Source: CAVSUZ01 sp963791885 (GTDB lineage Bacteria > Pseudomonadota > Alphaproteobacteria > Acetobacterales > Acetobacteraceae). Taken from it: DNA of 64,000 bases. The notes beneath the pieces were generated by a model, which was not told where the DNA came from, did no database searches, and worked only from the letters and a program-made list of their open reading frames with translations. Numbering within the stretch: the stretch's first letter is position 1; every line of letters begins with the position of its first letter. Position numbers and translations under genes: made by a program. The stretch lies in NCBI GenBank assembly GCA_963791885.1, contig CAWBUL010000005.1:1054001-1118000 (forward strand), read 5' to 3'. Below are positions 32,974 through 41,672 of this stretch, piece after piece.

Positions 32974-34242
32974 TCAGTCCGCTCGGCCGAGTACCAGACT
33001 GACGTTCTGGCCGCCGAAACCGAAGGAGTTGGACAGCGCGTGCCGGACCGAGGCGCGCCGCGCGACGTTGGGAACGCAGTCGATCGGAATGGCGGGGTCT
33101 GGGGTTTCGTAGCCGATCGTGGGCGGAAGAACGCCGTCTCTCAGGGCCTGCAGCGTAAAGACGGCTTCGATCGCGCCGGCTGCCGACAGCGTGTGGCCGA
33201 TCATCGACTTGTTGGAGGAGATCGGTATCGCGCTTGCGCGCTCGCCGAACGTCGTGCTGATGCCGAGCCACTCCATCTTGTCGTTTTCCGGCGTTCCGGT
33301 GCCGTGCGCGTTGACATAGCCGATGTCGTCCGGGGTCAGCCCCGCGTCGGCAATGGCGTCCTGCATGCAGCCGATGATCGGCTTACCGTCAGGGGAAGAA
33401 CGGGTACGGTGAAATGAATCGGCGCGTTCGCCGCCGCCTTCCAGGACGCCGAGAATGGTGGCGCCACGAGCGGCGGCATGAGCGACGCTCTCCAGCACCA
33501 GCGCGCCGGCACCTTCTCCCATCACGAAGCCGTCCCGGTCTTTGTTGAACGGCCGGAGCGCCGATTGCGGCTGGGCGTTGCGGGTCGACAGTGCCTGAAG
33601 CAGGGAAAAGCGGATCAGGGTCTCCTGGGTGATGGATGCATCAGTGCCCACAATCAGGGCGGCGCCGGTCTCCCCTCGGCGTATGGTTTCCAGGCCGATC
33701 TGCAGCGCCGTGGCGCCCGAAGCACAGGCCGTGGTGAGAGCGATCGGACTACCCTGGGTGCCAAAAGCATCCGCAATTCGGTCCGGCACGCCGCCGACGC
33801 GGAACGTTTCGTACAGGCGCGAAAAGCCACCGGAGGAGGCCACCCGGATCATATCGGCATAGGTCGGGGGCGACGCGCCCGTATTTGCCGCGATTTCCAG
33901 CCGCTGCCGCCATTCCATCTCGAACGGCGCCATTGCCAGGACCAGCGGACCTGGGAACGTCCCGGCGGGCAGTCCTGCCTGCGCGACCGCCTCGCGCCCC
34001 GCGCGCATGGCCATCTCAACCATGCGGTCCGGCGCCGGCTGATCGGGCGGCCCGACGAAATCCACGGTCGCGGCGATGGTCGTCTTCAACCCATCCAGCG
34101 GAAATCGGCTGATGGTGCGGATCCCGGGCTCCCCGGCTGTCAGGCGGCGCCAGTTTTCGGCGAGGCCTTCGCCAAGAGCGGTGAGAACGCCCATGCCGGT
34201 GACCACGACGACAGGGCGATTGAGGTGATCGCGGTCCCTCAT
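32974..34242 (-). CDS. fabF1XL: beta-ketoacyl-ACP synthase, catalytic partner (FabF1XL-like)
   Basis: This 422-residue FabF-type condensing enzyme has the full Cys-His-His triad: ALTTACASGATALQIG, YVNAHGTGTPENDKME and KSMIGHTLSAAGAIEA, with GFVMGEGAGALVLES between. It should extend an acyl chain on AcpXL by malonyl units. The upstream gene codes a related protein without the active Cys, so the two probably pair as a ketosynthase and a chain-length-factor-like subunit. It starts 2 bases after that gene's stop. Confidence 0.9.
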   Translation of the reverse strand: MRDRDHLNRPVVVVTGMGVLTALGEGLAENWRRLTAGEPGIRTISRFPLDGLKTTIAATVDFVGPPDQPAPDRMVEMAMRAGREAVAQAGLPAGTFPGPLVLAMAPFEMEWRQRLEIAANTGASPPTYADMIRVASSGGFSRLYETFRVGGVPDRIADAFGTQGSPIALTTACASGATALQIGLETIRRGETGAALIVGTDASITQETLIRFSLLQALSTRNAQPQSALRPFNKDRDGFVMGEGAGALVLESVAHAAARGATILGVLEGGGERADSFHRTRSSPDGKPIIGCMQDAIADAGLTPDDIGYVNAHGTGTPENDKMEWLGISTTFGERASAIPISSNKSMIGHTLSAAGAIEAVFTLQALRDGVLPPTIGYETPDPAIPIDCVPNVARRASVRHALSNSFGFGGQNVSLVLGRAD

Positions 34243-34244
34243 CG

Positions 34245-35468
34245 TTACGCCATGCTCACAAGGGCGAGCGCCTCGCCGCGCGCGTGTCCCCAGCCGGACA
34301 CCAGGACCTGCCGCAGCGCCCCGGCCATCGGGCGTTCCGCATCTTCGAGCGGCGGAAAGAGGCGTTCGTCCTTCACCGCCATGGCGGCCAAGGCCAGCGC
34401 AGCAGGAAAGGCTGCTTCGACGCCGTGACCCAAAGCGGTGGCCGCTGAACGCACAGGCAAACCCAGACTGTCGAGGAAGATCCGTTCCTCCTCGGTGACG
34501 GGGGCCGCGCCGGAAGCAGCCGAGATGACCGCGGCATGCGCGGGGTCGAGCAGTCCGCGCATCAAATCCACATGGTGAGCGGCTTGCTCAGTGGCCGCGC
34601 CGGGCTTTCGGGAGGCGTGAGTTGTACGGATGCGCGCGGCGTGAGTTGTGCGGATGCGCGCGGGGTGAGACGTCCCGATCGCCGCGATGGCCGCCAGAGC
34701 GCCGGCACCCCTGGCATTCGCATGGGCTCGGCTCTCGATCACCAGAAAACACCCCATGGACCCGAGGACGATGCCGCCCCCGCGCTGCTGGCGGGCCCAC
34801 ACCGGAGCGAATGGTCCCGGCGCAAGCACCCCGCCCAGCGCATAATGCAGGATGAGTTCGGCGCGCGTGGCATTCAGGGCACCCCCCACCAAAAACAGGT
34901 CGCCCTGCCCGGCAGCGATGCGAGCGCAGGCGATACGAACCGCCTCGGCGCCGCAGCCCTCCTCGCCCATGAAAGTGCGAGATGACCCGCCCACGCCATG
35001 CACAATGGAAATGCATCCTGCCAGCATGTTTGGAAGTTGCGCGAGGAACAGCGTGGGGCGCAGGCCGGACGCTAAGCCGAGCGTGAGCGCCACCTCAGGA
35101 TCGGGCGAGGCGGGACTGGCGAGCATCGACTCGTCCAGGGTGATGTCCCGCTCGCCGCCGCCGGTGGCCACGATCATGTCCATGCGCGCCAGCAAGTCGG
35201 CCTCGCCCTTCAGACCTGCTCTCTCGAGTGCTTGGCCGGCGGCATAGGTGCCCAGGAGCTGCAAGAGTTCCATCTGCCGCTGGTCGCGCTTGCCGATATG
35301 GCGTTCGAACTCGACCGGCGTGTGCGGGTGGATAATGGCCGGCGAGAAGCGCTCCGCGTTCACCGCCGGCCGGAAGTCGTCGAGGGCGGCGCGGTGCTGA
35401 TCCAGCCCGTCACCCAGACAGGACACCAGGCCGACCCCGGTGATCAGCGCGTCCCTCTCACCCGGCAT
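34245..35468 (-). CDS. fabF2XL: ketosynthase-like protein without catalytic Cys (FabF2XL-like)
   Basis: The fold and length (407 residues) are those of FabF: ALITGVGLVSCLGDGLDQHR at the start, VHGVGGSSRTFMGEEGCGAE near residue 185, and SAATALGHGVEAAFPAALAL near the end. Where FabF has TACASGA the sequence reads MGEEGCGA, so the nucleophile position is Glu. The usual His of NAHGTGT is also not evident. This fits a chain-length-factor or decarboxylating partner for FabF1XL. The ATG at 35468 (MPGERDALITG) overlaps the fabZXL stop. A 24-base in-frame tandem duplication lies near 34618-34668. Confidence 0.82.
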   Translation of the reverse strand: MPGERDALITGVGLVSCLGDGLDQHRAALDDFRPAVNAERFSPAIIHPHTPVEFERHIGKRDQRQMELLQLLGTYAAGQALERAGLKGEADLLARMDMIVATGGGERDITLDESMLASPASPDPEVALTLGLASGLRPTLFLAQLPNMLAGCISIVHGVGGSSRTFMGEEGCGAEAVRIACARIAAGQGDLFLVGGALNATRAELILHYALGGVLAPGPFAPVWARQQRGGGIVLGSMGCFLVIESRAHANARGAGALAAIAAIGTSHPARIRTTHAARIRTTHASRKPGAATEQAAHHVDLMRGLLDPAHAAVISAASGAAPVTEEERIFLDSLGLPVRSAATALGHGVEAAFPAALALAAMAVKDERLFPPLEDAERPMAGALRQVLVSGWGHARGEALALVSMA

Positions 35469-35932
35469 GCAGCAGCGTCTCGGGAATAGCGGCGCGGCGG
35501 GCCGCGGCAATGACAGCGTCCTTCAAGGTCGGCGTGGGGAAGGGCACCACACGGTAGGTGAGTCTCGGCCTCGGCCAGCGGACGGCCAGCATTCTCCAAT
35601 CGGGTGGCCATGACCGCGTAGCCGGAGCCGTCATGCAACAGGCGCGCTTCGGCGGCCATCGTGTCGCCAGGCCGGACCATGCCACGCAGCTTGGCCTGGC
35701 GCACCTGGGCGAGGAGCGCCATCCGCGTGAAGCGCTGGGCGACGACGAGCAACCAGCCGCCGGTCTGAGCCATCGCCTCGATCATCAGCACGCCGGGCAG
35801 CAGAGGGTAACCGGGGAAATGTCCCTCGAATACCGGGCTTTCGGTCGGCACGGCGCACTCCGCGCGGATCAACCCAGCGCCTGGGTCGAGCGTGGTCACC
35901 CGGTCCACCATCTGGAAGCGCTCAAGCTGCAT
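35458..35932 (-). CDS. fabZXL: beta-hydroxyacyl-ACP dehydratase (FabZXL-like) with an apparent frameshift
   Basis: A FabZ/FabA-type hot-dog dehydratase: MQLERFQMVDRVTTLDPG, then FEGHFPGYPLLPGVLMIEAM (catalytic His and Glu block) and LAQVRQAKLRGMVRPGDTM. In this frame sense is lost near 35560-35566 and a false C-terminus runs to 35444. The shifted frame gives LTYRVVPFPTPTLKDAVIAA with the natural end AAIPETLLHAG, stopping at 35458 inside the fabF2XL start, as expected for coupled genes. The span 35458-35932 is 475 bases, one over a multiple of three. It is either a sequencing error or a real mutation. Confidence 0.8.
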
Positions 35933-35936
35933 GCCG

Positions 35937-36215
35937 TCACGCGGGCTTGGCGCGCAGCGTCTCGATGTTTTCGCAGAGATGACGCATGATGAAATACTGA
36001 TCCGAGGAGACTTTTCCCTCGTTGACATCCTGCGTCCATTGTTCCAGCGGCATCTTGATACCGAATGCCTTGTCGATGGCGAACGCAACGTCCAGGAAGT
36101 CGAGACTGTCGATGCCGAGGTCATTAATGGCGTGGCTCTCCGGCGTGATCTTCTCACGCGGAATATTGCAAGTCTCCGAGATGATGCCGGCTACTGTATC
36201 GAACGTGGACGCCAT
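35937..36215 (-). CDS. acpXL: acyl carrier protein for very-long-chain fatty acids (AcpXL)
   Basis: This 92-residue carrier protein has the phosphopantetheine serine in LGIDSLDFLDVAFAIDKAFG. It matches the AcpXL pattern closely (ITPESHAINDLGIDSLDFLD, IKMPLEQWTQDVNEGKVSSD), which differs from the housekeeping AcpP. AcpXL carries the growing 27-hydroxyoctacosanoate-type chain before transfer to lipid A. It is the first gene of the six-gene operon; its stop is 4 bases from the fabZXL start. Confidence 0.93.
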   Translation of the reverse strand: MASTFDTVAGIISETCNIPREKITPESHAINDLGIDSLDFLDVAFAIDKAFGIKMPLEQWTQDVNEGKVSSDQYFIMRHLCENIETLRAKPA

Positions 36216-36377
36216 GTAAGGATTGGACCTCGCGAGTGGCCGGCACTAACAACACAGGCCCTACCGCGCCGCAAGCCCAACGCAGACGCACTCGTTCAGC
36301 CCCTTGCTGCAGCTTGGGGACCCAGATGGTGGGACGCGGGGACCCATGGGGTGGCTGCCTCGAGACGTCAACGACGG

Positions 36378-37499
36378 TCAGGCTGATAGCCGCGGGGCAA
36401 GGCTATGGGACGGTCGGCGCCCGGCGCGCCGGATGGCACGCATGGCCGGCTGTTCGACATACTGGGTCAACACGGTCGCCAGTGTTAGGACACCGACGAT
36501 CGTCAGCGCGACGGAGACGAAGTGGGGCACGCCATAGCTATCGAGTGAGCTGATCACCCGATAGCCGGTGAACTCGTGGCTCACATAGAGCGCGTAGGAA
36601 ATGGCACCGAACCACAATGTAACAGGGTTACAGATCCAGCTGAGCCGGCCGCGGATGGCCAGCAGAAACAGACCGAAGCCGCAGGCGCACACGATGACCT
36701 CGGTCAGCGAGTAGGTGAGCGCGATAGAGGCGAAACAAAGGACCAGGACCGCCGCGGATACCTTCTGGGAGCGGCCCTGCCAGAGCTGATAGAAGGCGAT
36801 GCCGGCGGCGAAGAAGTGGATGTATTGCAGCAGCCCAAAGAGCTGGATGCGCCACGGAACATTGAGACCGAGGTCAGCCGCGAGATGTGCAAGCACGGAA
36901 AGCCCCGCCCAGATCAGGGCTATCGTTGGCAGGCGCCGGATCAGGCCGGTGCGGAGAAACAGTGCCATGTAAGCGTAGAACAGCAGCTCGACGGCGAGGC
37001 TCCAATACGCGCCGTCGATGTCGCGCACGTGGAAATACTCCTGCACCATAGTGATGTTCCACAGGAGCTGCGGGGGCGTGTAGTGCTGGAAGGGCAAGGG
37101 ATTCAGGACCCCGAGGGTAAAGGTGATCCCGAGCGCAGCCCAGTAGGTGGGATAAAGGCGCGAGAAGCGGGAGAGTGTAAACGCGCCCACGGTGTTGCTA
37201 CGCTCGATCGTCCAGGTGATGACAAATCCGCTGATGATGAAGAACCAGAACACCGGCAAGGTGCCGGAGGTGAGCAGAGGGATTGCCGGCGTCGGGCCGC
37301 CCGGCTGTGGCAGGAGTTGGCCGTAGCGATAGAGGAAGTGGAACAGTACGACCCAGAGCGCGGCGAGCCCACGAAACGCGTCGAGCTCATGGAAGCGCCG
37401 TCCGCCGGACGGGTGCATCGCGTCAGGGGGTGGGGTCAGCTCAGCTTGGCTGGCGATAGACGGTGCGCTCTGTTCACTGAGCAGGGGGGCAGTCGACAC
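36378..37499 (-). CDS. acyltransferase 3 family membrane protein (1)
   Basis: An OafA/YrhL-like integral membrane O-acyltransferase of 373 residues and about ten membrane helices. The family start is visible (FHELDAFRGLAALWVVLFHF), with the histidine of the active region. It then has FWFFIISGFVITWTIERS, SRLYPTYWAALGITF and YWSLAVELLFYAYMAL. Such enzymes acetylate or succinylate sugars of lipopolysaccharide or exopolysaccharide. It starts with GTG directly after the stop of acyltransferase 2, with no gap, so the two are coupled. Confidence 0.88.
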   Translation of the reverse strand: MSTAPLLSEQSAPSIASQAELTPPPDAMHPSGGRRFHELDAFRGLAALWVVLFHFLYRYGQLLPQPGGPTPAIPLLTSGTLPVFWFFIISGFVITWTIERSNTVGAFTLSRFSRLYPTYWAALGITFTLGVLNPLPFQHYTPPQLLWNITMVQEYFHVRDIDGAYWSLAVELLFYAYMALFLRTGLIRRLPTIALIWAGLSVLAHLAADLGLNVPWRIQLFGLLQYIHFFAAGIAFYQLWQGRSQKVSAAVLVLCFASIALTYSLTEVIVCACGFGLFLLAIRGRLSWICNPVTLWFGAISYALYVSHEFTGYRVISSLDSYGVPHFVSVALTIVGVLTLATVLTQYVEQPAMRAIRRAGRRPSHSLAPRLSA

Positions 37500-38582
37500 T
37501 TAGCGAACGCTTGCACGCACAGCCGGAAAAAGCAGCGGCGGTCGCCGGAGCAATTTTAGCAGCGGCAGCTCGACCACATACGAGAAGACTGTTCCGGGCA
37601 GCACGGCCAGGACAATAATCGCCGGAAACAGCAGATTTAACGACAGGACGTCTCCCACACCTGAACGCCGAAGCCCGTATTCCAGAATCCACAGGACCAT
37701 GGCATGCGTTAGGTAGATCGAATACGATGCGGTGCCCAGGATCACCAGAAACGCCGGCACCCGAAGCAGCTGACGCTCTTCTGCGATGACGACGCCGTAA
37801 ATAGCCATGGCGGCACCGAGCGCATAACCCAGATGGCGAGGCGGCCATTCAATCGGAACCACGGGACCGAACGATTTCATTAGTCCGTCCCCGACGAACA
37901 GGATGATTCCCATCAGGAGAATAAGCCGCGGATAAGGAATCCTGTAATGGCGAACGAGGATGGCGACGGCCATACCGAAGAAGAACTCTATGTTGAAGAT
38001 TCGGAATGGAAGATAACCCAGCAGGCCACCGAACAGCGGTTCTCCCACAATCCATGTGTGACTTAGGTTCACAATGACGGCGGCAGCCCACACTCCCAGC
38101 ACCAGCCGCCCGACGCCCCGGTTGAGAATGAGCAGCCCGAAAAGGACGTAGAACATCAACTCGTGGCGAAGCGTCCACGCGTTGCCAAGGATAGGTTCCT
38201 GCAGTCGCGGCAGCAAGAACACGCTTGCGATATCATTTCCCGGAGACAGCAGATTGGGATCGCGCGGCGGACTGTACGCATACAAAGCACCAAGTAGGCA
38301 AAGCACGATCCAGTAAATTGGGAATATGCGGGCGAAGCGGCGCCAAGCATAAAATCCGACCTGCTGCGGTCGCCCGATATCCTCACGGTGAATGTGGTAG
38401 ATGATGAACCCGCTGAGGACGAAGAAGAAATCAACACCCGCGTGCGCGAAGTGGAATAGTCCATCCCATGCGGGGAATGAGTGAGAGTGAGCGATCTGCA
38501 ATCCGCTTGCGTGATCAAGGACAACGAGGCAGGCCGCGATGCCTCGGCCGGCTTGGATGCCATCGAGTTTGGATTTCGCCAT
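37500..38582 (-). CDS. acyltransferase 3 family membrane protein (2)
   Basis: A 360-residue integral membrane acyltransferase: KLDGIQAGRGIAACLVVLDH, GVDFFFVLSGFIIYHIHRED, FARIFPIYWIVLCLLGALY and NAWTLRHELMFYVLFGLLI, ending with several helices and a basic tail (KLLRRPPLLFPAVRASVR). The second of three such genes in a row on the minus strand. The substrate is not evident; by context it should be a surface polysaccharide or glycolipid. Confidence 0.88.
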   Translation of the reverse strand: MAKSKLDGIQAGRGIAACLVVLDHASGLQIAHSHSFPAWDGLFHFAHAGVDFFFVLSGFIIYHIHREDIGRPQQVGFYAWRRFARIFPIYWIVLCLLGALYAYSPPRDPNLLSPGNDIASVFLLPRLQEPILGNAWTLRHELMFYVLFGLLILNRGVGRLVLGVWAAAVIVNLSHTWIVGEPLFGGLLGYLPFRIFNIEFFFGMAVAILVRHYRIPYPRLILLMGIILFVGDGLMKSFGPVVPIEWPPRHLGYALGAAMAIYGVVIAEERQLLRVPAFLVILGTASYSIYLTHAMVLWILEYGLRRSGVGDVLSLNLLFPAIIVLAVLPGTVFSYVVELPLLKLLRRPPLLFPAVRASVR

Positions 38583-38667
38583 GGTCGCCCTTTAATCCCC
38601 TGCGGCCCAGCGGTTTTCGGTGAGCGGGAGGGAAACGCTCAGCGCCTCGGAATTATGGACAGACAAC

Positions 38668-39756
38668 TTATCGAACTCCGACGGGTCGCAGCCTGACGAA
38701 GCGTCGCGCGATGCTGCGGCCCCATACCCAACTCGGGACCTCTACGACGTGATAGAGGGCCACAGACAATACACAGGTTAAGATGATAGCGGACGGGAAC
38801 GCGATCCATCCGGGTAGACTGGGCCGAACAAGAATGATCTTAACCCAATCATCTACTAAGATATGCACCATATACGTGGAGTATGAAATGATACCGATCA
38901 TCTCGAAGTGCCGCCAGGACATGACGCGTGATATGATCATCGTCTGGTCGGAAAGCGCATAGACTATCAGGAGAAAGCCAACCGGCACGACCATATAATC
39001 TGGTTGAATGCCGCTCACGAACACGCCAATGGCGATAATCCCCACAATGAATGCCAGAAATGAAATCCACTGCCTCCTGGGCGTGCACGTGGTCAGGTAA
39101 TAAAGGCTCATTCCAATCAGGAATTCGAAAAGGCAACGCGGAACGCCAAAATGGGCAATGTCGCCACCAAGACCGCCCACCGATCTAGCCCCTGCTCCCA
39201 AAACCAAGAGCAAGGCAGCTATGACCGCGATCAGCTTTCCCCGTGATGGATTCATCGCTGCAAACAGCCAGACAAACAGCGGAAACAGTATATATGCGAG
39301 CCACTCGGTACTGATGGACCAAGCGGGATCGTTCCACGCAATCTGGTTGGTGAACCCCCAGTTTTGCACCAAGCCGAGACTCAGGAAGAAGTACCCGGGA
39401 TCATAGCGGGCGGGGAGCTTGGCGTGGCCCGTAAGGAGAAGCCCGAGCGGCGTAATGACCATCACGCATAATATGAAAAGATGCAGGGGATAGATCCGGG
39501 CAAGCCGCACCGTCAGAAAATACGGCGCCTCAGCGAGGCCCCTGTTTTGAAAGAGCGCACCATAATTCAGAGCGATGACAAAGCCGCTCAGTACAAAAAA
39601 GAGATCGACAGCGACATACCCGCAACCAAACACATGCGATGTTTCCGGGCCACTCCAGCTCAACAGGATGCCACGGAAGTGAAATAGTACGACCCACCAC
39701 GCCGCGAATCCCCGCAGTGAAGTGAGAGAGCGTATGTTAGGCGAGGATGCCACCAA
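38668..39756 (-). CDS. acyltransferase 3 family membrane protein (3)
   Basis: A 362-residue membrane protein with the family start SLTSLRGFAAWWVVLFHFRG, YVAVDLFFVLSGFVIALNYG, RLARIYPLHLFILCVM and PAWSISTEWLAYILFPLF. It lies 19 bases downstream of the O-ligase gene and 85 bases upstream of acyltransferase 2. The three enzymes differ enough from each other to act on different positions or sugars. Confidence 0.88.
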   Translation of the reverse strand: MVASSPNIRSLTSLRGFAAWWVVLFHFRGILLSWSGPETSHVFGCGYVAVDLFFVLSGFVIALNYGALFQNRGLAEAPYFLTVRLARIYPLHLFILCVMVITPLGLLLTGHAKLPARYDPGYFFLSLGLVQNWGFTNQIAWNDPAWSISTEWLAYILFPLFVWLFAAMNPSRGKLIAVIAALLLVLGAGARSVGGLGGDIAHFGVPRCLFEFLIGMSLYYLTTCTPRRQWISFLAFIVGIIAIGVFVSGIQPDYMVVPVGFLLIVYALSDQTMIISRVMSWRHFEMIGIISYSTYMVHILVDDWVKIILVRPSLPGWIAFPSAIILTCVLSVALYHVVEVPSWVWGRSIARRFVRLRPVGVR

Positions 39757-39775
39757 AATGCGCTCGCGCCAGGAA

Positions 39776-41221
39776 CTACCTGAGCACGCCGCTCACCTGC
39801 GGTCTGCCGGGCAGCCACCCCGGTCCCGAGATCGCAGGTGTGGACGGACGAGCCGCCAGCCGCATGCGCCCAGCCGGAGCATAATTCTCGGCAAGATATC
39901 GCCTGACATACTCCGAAACGCAAACGCAGGCCGTGCAGAGATAATAAATGAAAGGTTCGAAAGCGATGCCGATGAAAGCTCCACCGCAGAGGATGATTAG
40001 AAGCGAGCCAAAGAGAGTTTTTGCCAAATCGCTACACCATTCCAGGTCAGGAATTCCCTTTGAGCGCTTAACGACCGTTCTCAGGCCCTGCATACTGCTG
40101 AAGACAATCCCAAGAAACAGCGCCAGTCCGACCCAGCCCTGCTCTCCGAGAACCTCGAAATAGATGCTATGAAAGGCGCGGCCTTGCTGCACTATTCTCC
40201 CCGAAGCGTCGCGCATCACCTTTCCCGAAGCGTCACGCACGACCTCTTCCGAATCCGGCTGGGCGGCGACCGTGTGAGGTAAATCGATCGTATCGATGCG
40301 GTAGACATCAAATCCCCCACCAAGGGGATGTTTTTCAACGTAGTCGAGCGTCCACTTCCAGACTTCAAGTCGCGCCATCGCCAAATCATCCGAACTGTAA
40401 GTCGCAATTGTGGAGATTCGAGCGGTCCACTTTTCGGACACGCGCCAGCCTACGACCAGAGTGACAAGCACCAGGCCCACACTAAATACAATCTTGTGCT
40501 TTGAGCGAACCCAAAGATATACAGCGAGCACAAACATGGCGATGAGAGCCGTTCGCTCATACGTTCCAATTGCCGCCCCGATAGAAATCGGGATCAGGCT
40601 AATGTAGCCAAGCTGATAAAGTCGGGTGTGCGGCAGAAGCACCGTGTGCTTGCGAAGATGCAGAATAATCGGAACCAGCAGGATCGACACGGTCGCCAGT
40701 GTCGCTCCTTCGGATAGAAAGGCGCTGTTGGTGGAAGCGAATCCCAACGCCTCGCCGTAGCCACCTCCTTTGACGAGGGTTTTCGCGCCAGGGCCAATGA
40801 TGTTGACCATGCAGGAGAACAACAGAATCTGGAGATACGCCTCGATCTGAATCCGGCTTCGGAATAAGAAAGGCAGGAATGCCGCAAACGCAATTCCCTT
40901 GAACGCCCAGCTCCATTTGACCCACGCCGAATCAGGAACAACAGCCCACAAAGCCGTAGACAGGGTCACCCAAATCGAGAACAGCACTAGCAGGCAAATG
41001 GTAGCATTCAGACGCGGCGGACTTCGCCGGTCCAAGATCAGATACCCAAAAAAGGCTGCGGCTCCCATGACTTGGGCCAGCGGAATTTCGGTGAAGATCT
41101 TGCTCCACACGATCGTCTGCGGATGAGCTGCGTCAACCCAGATGTATCCGAGGGCACAAAGAAAAGGTGCACCTGTGAACAGCCCGGGAAGCAGGAAAGA
41201 CCCGAGCACTCCAAACATCAT
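39776..41221 (-). CDS. O-antigen ligase-like protein, exosortase A-associated O-glycosylation ligase type
   Basis: A 481-residue protein with about 11 membrane helices and a large periplasmic loop. The pattern matches the putative O-glycosylation ligase family linked to exosortase A: FLCALGYIWVDAAHPQ, TEIPLAQVMGAAAFFGYLIL, WVKWSWAFKGIAFAAFLPFL, HPLGGGFDVYR and RAFHSIYFEVLGEQGWVGLA. The start is the ATG at 41221 (MMFGVLGSFLLPG) or a TTG at 41236. An imperfect 24-base tandem repeat encodes VVRDASGKVMRDASGR in the loop (near 40195-40245). No exosortase gene is in the window. Confidence 0.8.
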   Translation of the reverse strand: MMFGVLGSFLLPGLFTGAPFLCALGYIWVDAAHPQTIVWSKIFTEIPLAQVMGAAAFFGYLILDRRSPPRLNATICLLVLFSIWVTLSTALWAVVPDSAWVKWSWAFKGIAFAAFLPFLFRSRIQIEAYLQILLFSCMVNIIGPGAKTLVKGGGYGEALGFASTNSAFLSEGATLATVSILLVPIILHLRKHTVLLPHTRLYQLGYISLIPISIGAAIGTYERTALIAMFVLAVYLWVRSKHKIVFSVGLVLVTLVVGWRVSEKWTARISTIATYSSDDLAMARLEVWKWTLDYVEKHPLGGGFDVYRIDTIDLPHTVAAQPDSEEVVRDASGKVMRDASGRIVQQGRAFHSIYFEVLGEQGWVGLALFLGIVFSSMQGLRTVVKRSKGIPDLEWCSDLAKTLFGSLLIILCGGAFIGIAFEPFIYYLCTACVCVSEYVRRYLAENYAPAGRMRLAARPSTPAISGPGWLPGRPQVSGVLR

Positions 41222-41232
41222 CAAGGTTCTGA

Positions 41233-41475
41233 TCAACGACGCGGCCTCCCGCCCGAAACCGGCGACGGTCGACCCCAGCGGGAGATGGGACCACGGCCTA
41301 AACGGCTGGTCTGGCGCGCATTTCGCGTTCCTCGCACCGATGGTCCTGTCTCACCCGGGCCATCCTCCGACGGTATCGGCTTGAACCACGGAAGGAGGCG
41401 ATCAAGAGTCATCGCTCGAAACACAATCATCAAAATGGCGGCGCTGGTCGAAAGCAGCACCAGATCGTCAATCAT
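41233..41475 (-). CDS. small membrane protein, 80 residues
   Basis: One N-terminal hydrophobic helix (MIDDLVLLSTSAAILMIVFR) is followed by a basic soluble tail (TSRLGRGPISRWGRPSPVSG, ending GRPRR). The stop overlaps the possible TTG start of the O-ligase gene, so the pair is probably one transcript. Family not recognised. The open frame extends further upstream (41577) but the ATG at 41475 gives the sensible protein. Confidence 0.5.
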   Translation of the reverse strand: MIDDLVLLSTSAAILMIVFRAMTLDRLLPWFKPIPSEDGPGETGPSVRGTRNARQTSRLGRGPISRWGRPSPVSGGRPRR

Positions 41476-41672
41476 CACAGCGCTCCCGCGGACGCCGCCA
41501 TTGTAGCTGCAAGACCGTTCTCTCGCACCAGATTTGTTCTGGCACAACGGTCGCGAGCAGGGGGACCAGAACAGCATCGCCCTGAAGGGTTGGATTCAGT
41601 TTGCAACCCCCTGTTGTGGTTTCCTAGAAACCCATGACCCGAACGCGCCAGCCCTGAGGAAAACCCGTCAAT

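Noticed and set aside
34610..34675. Tandem repeat that might start a CRISPR array
   Set aside because: Only two copies of a 24-base unit, directly adjacent without spacers and in frame within a gene.
31048..36215. Type II polyketide or aryl-polyene cluster
   Set aside because: A ketosynthase pair, carrier protein and dehydratase would fit, but the AcpXL sequence, the zinc dehydrogenase and the terminal lipid A acyltransferase match the VLCFA operon, and no cyclase or aromatase is present.
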